The position numbers and the translations under genes were made by a program. Shown one piece after another: positions 23,293 through 32,593 of a stretch of DNA of 64,000 bases. The stretch lies in NCBI GenBank assembly GCA_016787225.1, contig JAEUUY010000029.1:62001-126000 (forward strand), written 5' to 3'. The notes under the pieces are model-generated. The model made no database searches. It was not told the DNA's origin and saw only the letters and a list, made by a program, of their open reading frames with translations. Each line of letters begins with the position of its first letter. Positions within the stretch are counted from its first letter, which is position 1. This DNA is from Chitinophagales bacterium (GTDB taxonomy: Bacteria; Bacteroidota; Bacteroidia; Chitinophagales; JADJOU01).

Positions 23293-26200
23293 CTACTCCT
23301 TTACCACCTTCAGTGAAGTTTCCTTGCCATTAATAGAGATATTGAGAATATAGATACCGGAGGTCAAGCCTTCGAGGTTGATTTCTTCTTTTACCTGACC
23401 TGTCTTTTTATTCAAGTCTTTTTGTTGAATCAATCTTCCTTGAATATTGAATAAGGTGTACGATAGTGAACTAGCTTTATCTAAGTTAACTTCAAAGGTA
23501 GCGGTATTTTGCGTTGGATTTGGATAAATGGAAACATTCAATCCATTGACCTGCGTTTGGACTCCGCTACTTGACTTCAATACAATAGTATTCACCGTTG
23601 TATTCGTGATAATAGGTTCATTGAAGTCGAAATAAATCTCAGCGGTGTTCTTTAATTTCGTACCTAGCGGAAGATTGTCTTTTAACTTGATAGAATAGGA
23701 TACATAGCCTTGACTTGCCTCATAATCAGTTCCACTATCAGGGAGCATGATATTCGGGAATTCAAAATAAATCTTACCATTATCATCAAAATAATGATTC
23801 ATTTTATGAGAGAAATCATTTATCTGCAAGGAAGCTTTTTCAAAATTATCATCAATTTTATCTTCGATTCTCACGTTGTGAGCTGGAGCTGTTCCTGTAT
23901 TTTGGAAGCGTATCAAATAATCTAAGGACTTCACACTCGGTGCCATATCGCCAGCTGGTGAAGCGGCCTTATCATTCGGGTCATAACTTCCAACACAAGT
24001 ATCGTTGAAAGTAGCAGAATTATTAGTTTGGTCACAATCTCCTCCTGCTGGCTCGATCCATACACTATCTACCACAGTTGTACCTAGTGGAAGTGAAGTA
24101 GGAGTTTGGAAATTGACATATTTAGTGCCATTAGAATACGGCGCCAATGTGCCTAGATTCCATGTGACGACATTACCACTCACAGTATAAGTAGGAGTCG
24201 TAGTGCTCAATACTGTCAAAGAGGATAAAAATCTATATTTCAAGACCACACCTGTAATCGGTACAGCACCTCTATTGGCATAGCGAACAGCTTTTTTAGA
24301 TATAAAGCCTGGTGTAATGGTAGCTATGCGGAAAATACCTGTGGCTAAATCTGGACAAAGACTCGTCGTATCATAGAAATTATTATTACAATAGGTAGCG
24401 CCACCTGTAGTAGCTGCTACCGTAATTGGTGCATTCGAAGCAGGGCATAATTGATTGACTGGTGGATTTCTGAAGGTTAAGACCTGCGATATCTGATAAG
24501 TGCCTTTTGGTAAATAAATTTGATAATAACCAGCAGCATTGGTATAAGCATAGGTCACTGGAGTCGTATTAAACTTCAAAGTAATTTGATTCAAAGGATG
24601 ATCGAAGGTATCAAATGCACAATTTTTATTGATATCTCGATATACATAGCCACAAATCTTTACATAGCTCGTATCATTCGGACAAGGTCCAAATGTCCAC
24701 TGCTTCACACCTGCTCTAGAAGCAAAACATGAATTCTTATAAGTAACCGTATCACAGCCGCAGACAGGCAAAATAAACTGTGAGCAAGGTTGTGAGACAT
24801 TATTGACGTATCCACTATCTTTACAAGGATTTGCAGTCGTTATTTGTACAATTCTTACGAAGGAATCTTTGCAAGTAACCCCATTGATTGTTCTTGTAAT
24901 ATACATAACCGTTCTATACAATCCTGGTAATGGATAGTAATAGTTAGGGCTTGCCTGGCTAGACGTATCGCCATTACCAAATTTGTATAGATATTTCGTA
25001 TTGGAATCGACACATTGTGACAAGTTTGTGAAATGAGCTAAATTGGCCGTTCTGGTAAAGCTATTATAAGCCTTGAAGCAACCACAAACACTTGTATTGA
25101 CAAAGAAGGTCTTCGAAACAGTTTTCGTACAACTCAATCCTGTTGTCACATCAAAGGCCACTATCGTCATAGTCACGGTATAAGTGCCATTGGTGGTAAA
25201 GGTATGCGTAGGATTAGCTGTTGTATAGGTGGTATTTGAATTATGAATGACGTAGCTGATGCCTACTAAGGTAAACCCTGTCATGTTTGTCGTATTGGTA
25301 AAGGTATAGACTCCACCTGTGCTAGTCCAAGCAAAATTTGGCTCTAATCTATTGCATGGACTTGCATTCGTAATAGTTTCCGTTTTACAAATCGAATCCA
25401 TACAATACATATTATTTGTGTTCATCCACTTCTTGACATAAAGGCAAACGGTCTTAGAACCATTGGTAGCGAAAGTCTTTAAAGGATTTTTCTGTGTAGA
25501 AGTTGTGCCATCTCCAAATACCCAATAATAGGTATACATATTGCCAGTATCAGGTTTGGTAGAATCTGTAAACTGGACTTGACCGTTTGCGAGTTTTGTC
25601 CACTTGAAATTAGCAGTAATATTGCATGGTAATGGCGTAACGGCAATAACCGCTTTATCAGCACTATCGCAGCAGATAATATTATTCATACTATCTCTTA
25701 GACAAAATTTAACTTTGACGACATAAGTACCATTATTTGGATAAGTATACGTCGGTTTGGCTTGAGAACTCGAAGCTCCATTGCCAAACTTCCAATCAAA
25801 TGTAGCATTGGCACCATTCGGAACTCCTGTGCTAAAATTGAAGGTTTTACCAGATGAAGAAAAGTTAATAAAGCGATAAGATAAACAAGGATTACTCGAG
25901 TTACCTACTGTAAAGAAGCATGTTGATTTACAACCTTGAGCATCTGTAACAGTCACAGAGTAAACTCCAGTTGTGGTAGCTTTGATACGCTCTTTCGTAG
26001 AGCCGGTATTCCATAGATAGGTTCTAGGTGCAGTGCCACCTGTTACGTTGACTTGCAAGCTATCTGTAGTTCCTACCTTAGTTATATTACAATACATATT
26101 ACTTGTACAATTCATAATGCTATCTTTCATAGCACTATCACAGCATATCGTAGTTGTACCACTATCAATACATACTTTCAGCTTTGCCCATGCAGGGAAA

Positions 26201-27222
26201 GAGGTAAAAGTAGTGGATGGATTGCGCTGTGTGCTCGTCTGACCATTGCTAAAAGTCCAGTTATACCGAACCGTATATGGAGCTGGAACAGTAGCAGGAC
26301 CTGATGGAGAGAAAAACCAAGACGTACCTGAAGTGGTCATATTAATTTTGGTAAACTCGGAGCATTTAGGAGCTCCCCCTCCCATTTTCAAGCAGGTATT
26401 AGGGGAATAGACCTCGCAGCCATTTGTAAATGTTACTAATAACTTGTAACAACCTGTATCATTCGGTGTTATAGAATTTAGAATTAAATTAGCAGTAGTT
26501 CTGCCAATTATCGGAGAACCGTTTTTAAACCACTGAAAACTAGCGGCTGTTCCAGGGGTATATGAGCCAGTCATAGTAAGTGCTTGTCCTACAGAAACAT
26601 TAACATTCCCGCCTGGGTTTACGGAAACAGTATTATTTTTACAGTCCACAATTTCTACTTTGTAGTCTTCCGTTTCACCTTCATATAGGTTAGAGTCGCA
26701 TGGCTGTAAAAGTGAAAGTGAGGTAACATTTCTATATACTAACCTCATACGAGTCATACCAGTTGTACTACTTGTAGGCACATTGATTGCTTTATATTTT
26801 ACACTGTCGATACTGTAAGAAGAATCAATTATGTATTTTTCATTTGCATCCGTAAAATCCCCATCGTTGTTCCAGTCAAAATAGGCTACTCGGATACCTC
26901 CTGACAATTTATTTGTACAATTTGCTGTAGAACTTATAGTTAAGTTATGTATATTGCCTTTTCTTAACTTTGGAATAGTCAGTGACGTAGACGTAAAATC
27001 ACAATACGACCCTAATACACTACCTGCACCCGCTGTAATAGTCATATTAGATACCAAGGAATTACAAGGTGTACTACTCAGCAATGACCCAGTAGAAGAA
27101 TATATGGCAACAAAGGTAATTTCGTGGTTGGAATTGTGAATAGCTTTGCTTGCACAATATTGAGCGCTAGACTGCAACCATGCTACAAAACTAAGGAGGG
27201 CGATAAGTATAACTCTTTTCAT
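23293..27222 (-). CDS. Secreted multidomain protein with T9SS type A sorting domain
   Basis: The protein has 1309 residues. In order: signal peptide (1-20); GEVED-type domain with VAYFDWNNDGDF and GETEDYKVEI (to about 193); an Ig-like domain; a series of PKD-like repeats with FGNGASSSQAKPTYTY, FGDGTTSTQKNP and similar; a Kazal-like cysteine cluster (about 797-845, PVCGCDTVTYKNSCFASRAGV); an SdrD-B/carboxypeptidase-regulatory-like segment (about 855-910, YVYRDINKNCAFDTFDH); DUF11-like repeats (DPNDKAASPAG near 1085, then FQNTGTAPAHNV); and a C-terminal T9SS sorting domain (IYPNPTQNTATFEV to KETSLKVVKE). It should be exported by T9SS and attached to or released from the surface. An adhesin or matrix role is likely; the Kazal-like module may inhibit proteases. 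Confidence 0.85.
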   Translation of the reverse strand: MKRVILIALLSFVAWLQSSAQYCASKAIHNSNHEITFVAIYSSTGSLLSSTPCNSLVSNMTITAGAGSVLGSYCDFTSTSLTIPKLRKGNIHNLTISSTANCTNKLSGGIRVAYFDWNNDGDFTDANEKYIIDSSYSIDSVKYKAINVPTSSTTGMTRMRLVYRNVTSLSLLQPCDSNLYEGETEDYKVEIVDCKNNTVSVNPGGNVNVSVGQALTMTGSYTPGTAASFQWFKNGSPIIGRTTANLILNSITPNDTGCYKLLVTFTNGCEVYSPNTCLKMGGGAPKCSEFTKINMTTSGTSWFFSPSGPATVPAPYTVRYNWTFSNGQTSTQRNPSTTFTSFPAWAKLKVCIDSGTTTICCDSAMKDSIMNCTSNMYCNITKVGTTDSLQVNVTGGTAPRTYLWNTGSTKERIKATTTGVYSVTVTDAQGCKSTCFFTVGNSSNPCLSYRFINFSSSGKTFNFSTGVPNGANATFDWKFGNGASSSQAKPTYTYPNNGTYVVKVKFCLRDSMNNIICCDSADKAVIAVTPLPCNITANFKWTKLANGQVQFTDSTKPDTGNMYTYYWVFGDGTTSTQKNPLKTFATNGSKTVCLYVKKWMNTNNMYCMDSICKTETITNASPCNRLEPNFAWTSTGGVYTFTNTTNMTGFTLVGISYVIHNSNTTYTTANPTHTFTTNGTYTVTMTIVAFDVTTGLSCTKTVSKTFFVNTSVCGCFKAYNSFTRTANLAHFTNLSQCVDSNTKYLYKFGNGDTSSQASPNYYYPLPGLYRTVMYITRTINGVTCKDSFVRIVQITTANPCKDSGYVNNVSQPCSQFILPVCGCDTVTYKNSCFASRAGVKQWTFGPCPNDTSYVKICGYVYRDINKNCAFDTFDHPLNQITLKFNTTPVTYAYTNAAGYYQIYLPKGTYQISQVLTFRNPPVNQLCPASNAPITVAATTGGATYCNNNFYDTTSLCPDLATGIFRIATITPGFISKKAVRYANRGAVPITGVVLKYRFLSSLTVLSTTTPTYTVSGNVVTWNLGTLAPYSNGTKYVNFQTPTSLPLGTTVVDSVWIEPAGGDCDQTNNSATFNDTCVGSYDPNDKAASPAGDMAPSVKSLDYLIRFQNTGTAPAHNVRIEDKIDDNFEKASLQINDFSHKMNHYFDDNGKIYFEFPNIMLPDSGTDYEASQGYVSYSIKLKDNLPLGTKLKNTAEIYFDFNEPIITNTTVNTIVLKSSSGVQTQVNGLNVSIYPNPTQNTATFEVNLDKASSLSYTLFNIQGRLIQQKDLNKKTGQVKEEINLEGLTSGIYILNISINGKETSLKVVKE

Positions 27223-27244
27223 AACGAAATTATTTAAATTTATG

Positions 27245-27252
27245 CAAATATA
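27245..27252 (-). promoter_or_regulatory. Possible -7 box for the 1309-aa gene
   Basis: TATATTTG on the minus strand, 22 bases before the ATG at 27222. A TTG lies only ten bases upstream of it, too near for -33. Confidence 0.36.
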
Positions 27253-27393
27253 CTAGGTATTGCAATAAATGACCTAAAAGAAATTTTTGAATTTGTTAGA
27301 TTTACAAATAAAATAAACTCTGTACTTAATATAGTTCATAATCAATAACATAAATTGAAATTATGAATCTGGACGAGGTATAAGAAATTCGGC

Positions 27394-27401
27394 TATATTT
27401 G
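27394..27401 (+). promoter_or_regulatory. Possible -7 box immediately before mutase-like gene
   Basis: TATATTTG ends four bases before the ATG at 27406, so the transcript would be leaderless or nearly so. No -33 TTG at the usual spacing. Confidence 0.35.
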
Positions 27402-27405
27402 TACT

Positions 27406-28347
27406 ATGAGTATAGCATTTCATAAACCGAGTATTGAAGAAGTGAAGGCACTGATTCAAAAGGAAATTAAAGATATTCCGCTTGAAAACCTACACGTAAA
27501 GCTAAGTGAACAGCACCAACTTGCTCCTATTTACCTGAATGATAACAGAACTTTAAAAATTCCATATTTGTTAGATTATAGGGTTGTATTTCAACTGTTT
27601 TCTCTAAGTCACTCAGAAGCAGAATCAAAAAATCAAAACCTGCTGCAAGCCTTGAATAATGGACAAAATGGTCTGATTTTAGATTTTCAAAATCAAAAAT
27701 GGTCGCTAGAAGACATTGAGAATTTATTTGTTAACATTCGCTTGGACTATGTGCATTCGGAGTTCTTAAATCTAGAAGCAGATACTGAGAAGCATTTAGA
27801 AACCTATATACAAAATTATCCGCATACTTTAGATTGGTCGCATGTCGCCTTTTCAAAGGAAGTATATTGCATAGCGGATGAATCCTTCTTTCACAATGCT
27901 GCAAATTTTATCAAATCATTTAAAGGAGATAAAGGTTTTATTCATATCGAACTATCGGGGGATTATTTTAGAGACATAGCCAAACTTAGAGCATTCAAGA
28001 CCATGCTCTATCATTATCGCAAACTGGAAGGACTTTCCACTCATTTCTTAGTAATAGGTGAAACAAATCTGAATAATAAGGCGCTGGAAAATCAAGAAAA
28101 CAATTTGCTGAAATTGACCACAGAGGCTATGGCAGGCATGATAGGAGGTAGCGAAGGAATTTGGATACGCCCTCATGATAACCAAACTGATTCAGAATTC
28201 AGCACGCGAATAGCACGCAACATTTTTCATCTAATGCAAGAAGAAGCCTATATGCACTTGGTCGATGACGTGAGCAGTGGTAGCTATTTTATTGAAGAAT
28301 ATTCAGAAATGGTAGCTAGGGAGATTTATGCAGTTTTAAATTCTTAA
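27406..28347 (+). CDS. Short methylmalonyl-CoA mutase small-subunit homologue
   Basis: At 313 residues the C-terminal part is clearly from the MCM family: LLKLTTEAMAGMIGGSEGIWIRPHD, then FSTRIARNIFHLMQEEAYMHLVDDVSSGSYFIEE, the barrel end of the small (beta, MutA) subunit. The N-terminal half is diverged and compressed compared with typical small subunits (450-620 residues), and there is no B12-binding domain, as is usual for the small subunit. It may support the large subunit in the methylmalonyl-CoA/propionate pathway, encoded elsewhere. The ABC exporter genes follow 22 bases later, with no functional link evident. Confidence 0.75.
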   Translation: MSIAFHKPSIEEVKALIQKEIKDIPLENLHVKLSEQHQLAPIYLNDNRTLKIPYLLDYRVVFQLFSLSHSEAESKNQNLLQALNNGQNGLILDFQNQKWSLEDIENLFVNIRLDYVHSEFLNLEADTEKHLETYIQNYPHTLDWSHVAFSKEVYCIADESFFHNAANFIKSFKGDKGFIHIELSGDYFRDIAKLRAFKTMLYHYRKLEGLSTHFLVIGETNLNNKALENQENNLLKLTTEAMAGMIGGSEGIWIRPHDNQTDSEFSTRIARNIFHLMQEEAYMHLVDDVSSGSYFIEEYSEMVAREIYAVLNS

Positions 28348-28369
28348 TTTTTAATATTGAAAAACCAAG

Positions 28370-29281
28370 ATGGGAAATAAAGCGCTAGAGGTAAAAGGTG
28401 TTTCTAAGAAATATAAAGACAGTTTTGCTGTTAACGACCTTAGTTTCGATATAGAGCGAGGAAGGATTTTTGGATTATTAGGACCAAATGGTGCTGGTAA
28501 AACTACTTTATTACGTATGATTACCGGAATTTCTGTACCTGATAGTGGAGAAATTTATGTCCAAGGTCAAAAAACGGACTTGGTTTCCAATGCAAAGTTT
28601 ATAGGCTATATGCCTGAGGAACGTGGGCTTTATAAGAAAATGCGTGCAGAAGAACAGGCGATATATCTCGCTCAACTCAAAGGTTTATCGAAAACAGAAG
28701 CTCGAGAGAAAGTGAATTACTGGTTTGACAAACTAGATATGACTAGCTGGAAAAATAAGACCGTAGAAGAAGTGAGCAAAGGCATGGGACAAAAACTACA
28801 ATTTGTCTGCACCGTGATCCATCAGCCTTCACTCATTATTCTCGACGAGCCGTTCTCTGGTCTAGATCCATTGAATGCAGATATCATTAAAAATGAAATC
28901 TATGAACTAGCTCATCAAGGGGCTACTATTATTTTTAGCACGCATAGAATGGAGCAGGTGGAAGAAATTTGCCAGCAAATCGTCTTGATGAACAAAGGCA
29001 AATTACTTCTAAACAATAGTGTTCAAAATGCTAAAAAACTATTTCAGAAAGGAGAATATATCCTGACTGGAGAGGGTTTATCTGGTATGGAACTTAGTAC
29101 TGACAATTATACTGCTACCTGCATCAACGAAAACGAATACAAACTAGAACTAAAACCAGACAAGCGCATACAAGATATTTTCCCTTATCTCCAGCAAGAA
29201 AACATGTCTATTCATAAGTTAGAATTGGCAAGTCCTTCCCTGCATGAGATATTTATAGAATTGGTTAAAGGAGACAAATAA
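28370..29281 (+). CDS. ABC transporter ATP-binding protein (NatA-like)
   Basis: A 303-residue ATPase: Walker A GPNGAGKTT (38-46), a degenerate signature SKGMGQ (136-141, in place of LSGGQ), Walker B LIILDEP (155-161) and switch His in STHR (192). The C-terminal DUF4162-like tail is typical of drug/Na+ export ATPases. The permease gene lies 99 bases downstream, separated by an inverted-repeat element. Substrate unknown; Na+ or drug export by homology to NatA. Confidence 0.92.
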   Translation: MGNKALEVKGVSKKYKDSFAVNDLSFDIERGRIFGLLGPNGAGKTTLLRMITGISVPDSGEIYVQGQKTDLVSNAKFIGYMPEERGLYKKMRAEEQAIYLAQLKGLSKTEAREKVNYWFDKLDMTSWKNKTVEEVSKGMGQKLQFVCTVIHQPSLIILDEPFSGLDPLNADIIKNEIYELAHQGATIIFSTHRMEQVEEICQQIVLMNKGKLLLNNSVQNAKKLFQKGEYILTGEGLSGMELSTDNYTATCINENEYKLELKPDKRIQDIFPYLQQENMSIHKLELASPSLHEIFIELVKGDK

Positions 29282-29293
29282 AAATTAAGGTTT

Positions 29294-29365
29294 GCCACAA
29301 AGACACAAAGACAACAAGTAAAATTAAGAACAAATCTAATCTATGCAACTTAGCGCCTTTGTGGC
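29294..29365. repeat. Dispersed-type inverted repeat between the ABC genes
   Basis: GCCACAAAG (29294-29302) and CTTTGTGGC (29357-29365) bound a 72-base element with internal ACACAAAGACAAC and AACTTAGCGCC. Elements with these ends are common between genes in Bacteroidetes. It interrupts the operon between ATPase and permease and might attenuate expression. Confidence 0.6.
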
Positions 29366-29380
29366 TAAAATAAAAAACAA

Positions 29381-30697
29381 ATGAAAAAAATCTTCCTAAT
29401 AGCTATTCGCGACTTTTTGGTTCGCATACGAAATAAGACCTTTCTTATCTCTACACTTCTATTGCCCATAGGTATTATCTTATTTTATGGAGCTATTTTC
29501 TTATTTAGTTCTACCGATACCGATACCCACCGCATAGGGGTCATAGATACCCAAAAGACCATTTTTCCGCTTCTGAAAAATGAAGATAATTTTGAATTCC
29601 GTTCTCTGGATAAACTCATTAATGCCGATGAGAAACTAGAGGACAAAGATAAATTGGATGCCATACTTGTAGTTCCTGACAATACGGATAGTTTATTGCT
29701 AGGTAAGTTTGAAGTTATGACCTATACCAAAGTAGGCTTACTGACTAAAAACAAACTAGAATCCATTTTGCAAAATATCATTGAGACCAAGCGATTTGAA
29801 GGCAAATCGATTGATATGAAAACGATAGAAGAGGTGAAGAAAGAAATTCAACCGGTGTATAAATCGGTGACGGGTGGCGAGGAAAATGAAGTCAAGGAAG
29901 GTATAGCTTATGGTTTAAGTTTCGGTCTGGGTATAATGATGTACGTTATACTCACTATCTATGGGGCTCAGGTCATGCGTGGAGTTATGGAAGAAAAAAC
30001 GAATCGCATAGTAGAAATCATTATCAGTAGCGTGAAACCCTTTGAATTACTTTTGGGTAAAATACTTGGTATAGCTATGGTTAGTTTTTTACAACTCACT
30101 GTTTGGGGGATTTTTATGCTAATCATCAACTTGGTTATGGGTATAGTATTAGGTGTCAAGCAGCTACAAACTATGCCAGAAGGACTTCCTAGCGGCATGT
30201 CAGCAGCTACAATCTCACAAAATCCGGAATTGATTTCGGCATTTCAAAATATTCAATCTATAGATTTCCTTCCTATATTTTTGATCTTCTTGTTTTATTT
30301 CATTTTTGGTTTTCTGCTCTACGCTTCTATGTTTGCTGCGGTAGGAGCTTCCGTAGGTGATGATCCACAGGATGTGCAGTCCCTCATGATGCCTATCATG
30401 ATGCCAATATTTTTATCATTTATATTTCTCAGCAAATCTATTAATAATCCTAACTGCACAGAAGCCGTGGCAGCTAGCATGGTGCCCTTCACTGCACCCG
30501 TAGTTATGATAAGCAGGGTGGTATTCGGCATACCCGATGGCGTGCCACATTGGCAGCTTTTGCTCTCTATGGCTATCATGGTTTTAACAACTATTTTCTT
30601 CATATTTTTAGCTTCAAGAATCTACAAAACAGGTATTTTGCTTTATGGTAAAAAAGTGGGTTGGAAAGAAATGTTGAAGTGGATATTTGTGAAGTAA
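29381..30697 (+). CDS. ABC-2 type transporter permease (NatB-like)
   Basis: The 438-residue membrane protein starts with a TM helix after KKIFLIAIRDFLVRIRNKTFLISTLLLP, has a large extracytoplasmic domain (about 45-180), and then five or six TM segments with the ABC2 motif RGVMEEKTNRIVEIIISSVKPFELLLGKILG. It should pair with the preceding ATPase as an exporter. Length and topology match NatB/ABC2_membrane_3 proteins. Confidence 0.9.
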   Translation: MKKIFLIAIRDFLVRIRNKTFLISTLLLPIGIILFYGAIFLFSSTDTDTHRIGVIDTQKTIFPLLKNEDNFEFRSLDKLINADEKLEDKDKLDAILVVPDNTDSLLLGKFEVMTYTKVGLLTKNKLESILQNIIETKRFEGKSIDMKTIEEVKKEIQPVYKSVTGGEENEVKEGIAYGLSFGLGIMMYVILTIYGAQVMRGVMEEKTNRIVEIIISSVKPFELLLGKILGIAMVSFLQLTVWGIFMLIINLVMGIVLGVKQLQTMPEGLPSGMSAATISQNPELISAFQNIQSIDFLPIFLIFLFYFIFGFLLYASMFAAVGASVGDDPQDVQSLMMPIMMPIFLSFIFLSKSINNPNCTEAVAASMVPFTAPVVMISRVVFGIPDGVPHWQLLLSMAIMVLTTIFFIFLASRIYKTGILLYGKKVGWKEMLKWIFVK

Positions 30698-30746
30698 GTT
30701 CATATCATTAATTTTTCTCAAACATTTAAACTAAGTATAAAATAGT

Positions 30747-31745
30747 ATGTACACTCGTCGTCGATACGGATTTTGGATGACCTTCAATTGGAGTAAAACT
30801 CCATTTATTGTAGGTTTTATTTATGCTCTGATTCTTACAATATTTTTTGAAATTAGTTATCATAGATTAAATTTTGATTTTTCAATAGATTGGCAGCCTG
30901 TCAGTGTGATAGGGATAGCAGTAGCCTTTTATCTTGGTTTTAAGAACAATGCGAGCTATGATAGAACCTGGGAAGCTCGTAAAATATGGGGCGGAATAGT
31001 GAATAGCTCCAGAAGTTTCGGTGCAGCAGTATGTAGTTTTATTCATGGTAAGGATCAAGAAAATATTCGAAAAGAACTTATCTATCGCCATATCGCATGG
31101 CTTACAGCACTTCGTTATCAGCTAAGACTGGAGCGAGAATGGGAACATACGGAGTATCGTATCAATGGCAAATATATTCCTAATATAGGTGAACAGTATT
31201 ACGAGAATCTGGAAAATGAGGTCAAAGCGTTTATTAGTCACGATGAGTATGAACTTTATGAAGGCAAGGCCAATATGGCGACACAGATACTTCTCAAACA
31301 ATCTACGAGACTTCAAGAGCTAAAAAATCAAGACTATTTTGAGGATTTCAGACACATGGAATTTCATAAACTGGTCTCTGAATTTTATAATGGACAAGGA
31401 GCGAATGAGCGTATAAAAAACTTCCCTTTCCCTCGCCAATATTCCTCAGTAGCTTTTTGGATGACTATCATTTTCTCTATACTCACTCCTTTTGGTTTGC
31501 TTAATATTTTTCATGCTCTAGAAAGTCACACCGTTTGGCTTACCGTTCCATTTACCGCTTTAATTGTATGGATATTTTTCCTTATGGAAATGATTGGTGA
31601 TTTCTCGGAGAATCCTTTTGAAGGAACCTATAACGATGTGCCTATTACTTCTATCTCTAGAAATATTGAAATTGACCTTAGAGAAATGTTAGGAGAAAAG
31701 GATATCCCTAAACCTTTGAGTTCAGAAAATGGGTTTTTGATGTAA
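30747..31745 (+). CDS. Bestrophin/UPF0187 family channel
   Basis: A 332-residue membrane protein with the bestrophin pattern: basic start YTRRRYGFW, TM1, then VAFYLGFKNNASYDRTWEARKIWGGIVNSSRSFG (the conserved N-x-x-x-Y-D-R-W/E neck region), later FPFPRQYSSVAFWMTIIFS, and ENPFEGTYNDVPI with conserved acidic residues at the C-terminus. Bacterial members form pentameric ion channels in the inner membrane; Klebsiella KpBest conducts sodium. The gene ends 24 bases inside the tail of the converging broken gene. Confidence 0.9.
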   Translation: MYTRRRYGFWMTFNWSKTPFIVGFIYALILTIFFEISYHRLNFDFSIDWQPVSVIGIAVAFYLGFKNNASYDRTWEARKIWGGIVNSSRSFGAAVCSFIHGKDQENIRKELIYRHIAWLTALRYQLRLEREWEHTEYRINGKYIPNIGEQYYENLENEVKAFISHDEYELYEGKANMATQILLKQSTRLQELKNQDYFEDFRHMEFHKLVSEFYNGQGANERIKNFPFPRQYSSVAFWMTIIFSILTPFGLLNIFHALESHTVWLTVPFTALIVWIFFLMEMIGDFSENPFEGTYNDVPITSISRNIEIDLREMLGEKDIPKPLSSENGFLM

Positions 31746-32306
31746 AATAATAACCTTATTAAACAGTAACTGTATTATAAAATACTTGTTCTTTCTTTCA
31801 TATTGACAGCAACCATGGAGTTTACTATAAACTTTGTCATCCGCTGTCTCTAGTTCAGTATCATAACCAGCAGTGGCAATTTTCTTTTGAATAATAGGTA
31901 AGTCAATTACTTTGCTATAAAATACTACCGTTATCATTTTTGTTTCTATATTCCACTTAGCACTATTAATCTGAAATTCCGCATTAGAAAATGCAGAATC
32001 GATTAAGAATTTGTATTTCAATATTTTTCAATCCCGTACGCACGGGATTGAAACAAATTCTAAATCGTCCCGAAGGTTCTTCGGGACAACTAAATCATAT
32101 AGTTCGCCACGCAGTGGCTTCTAATGATTAATTTGGGTTAATACCCTTGATTTTAAAGACTTTTCTATCGTCTTCTTACACATTCCACAATTACCCCAAG
32201 CCTTAAAAGTTGCAGTTTGCATTACACGATTTTGTGCATTGACTTTTAGGATGGCAAATATTGTTAAGAACAGTATTAAAGCTATTAGTAATTTTGATTT
32301 GTTCAT
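31722..32306 (-). pseudogene. Heavy-metal-associated domain protein split by a palindromic element
   Basis: The N-terminal fragment (32121-32306) has a signal peptide and the metal motif WGNCGMCKKTIEKSL; the C-terminal fragment (31722-32021) continues with SAKWNIETKMITVVFY, GYDTELETADDKVYSKLHGCCQYER, the normal end of a periplasmic HMA-domain protein. Between them about 100-150 bases carry three strong hairpins and two in-frame stops (TAG at 32121, TGA at about 32046). Both fragments are in the same frame. The intact product would have been a periplasmic copper/heavy-metal-binding protein of about 115 residues. As it stands it is almost certainly inactive. Confidence 0.75.
32026..32118. repeat. 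Triple-hairpin repeat element inside the HMA gene
   Basis: Three perfect palindromes in a row: 12-pair stem 32026-32037/32042-32053 with a four-base loop; nine-pair stem 32067-32075/32079-32087 with a three-base loop; five-pair stem 32106-32110/32114-32118. There is no transposase. It resembles a REP/MITE-like non-autonomous element. The GATTGAAAC edge superficially resembles a CRISPR repeat end but there is no array. Confidence 0.7.
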
Positions 32307-32481
32307 TATTTAGAGTTTATAAAATAAAGATAAGAAACTTTCCCTAGAAAATATAAGTGCAAATAAATGATGTATTATTACTCTTTTTATCAAAAATCAG
32401 GCTTCTCTAATTGGGATCAACCATCATTTGTTTATTGCATTGAAATATCTGGAAAATATACCGAAGAAAGATAATTGGTGC

Positions 32482-32489
32482 TATCTTTG
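32482..32489 (+). promoter_or_regulatory. Possible -7 box for the outer-membrane receptor at 32594
   Basis: TATCTTTG fits TAnnTTTG, 104 bases before the ATG, implying a ~100-base leader. No -33 TTG at the usual distance. The stretch 32307-32593 otherwise shows no feature. Confidence 0.33.
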
Positions 32490-32593
32490 CCATATTTTAT
32501 GAATAACAAAAACAGACCGAATATTATATTGAAAGTTTTAAACAACACCTTGTAACCTTTTTCTATTTTATTTACTAATACGTAAACCATTTT

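Noticed and set aside
32026-32053. CRISPR repeat-like palindrome ending GATTGAAAC
   Set aside because: Only one copy, no spacers and no cas genes in the window; it is part of a three-hairpin element.
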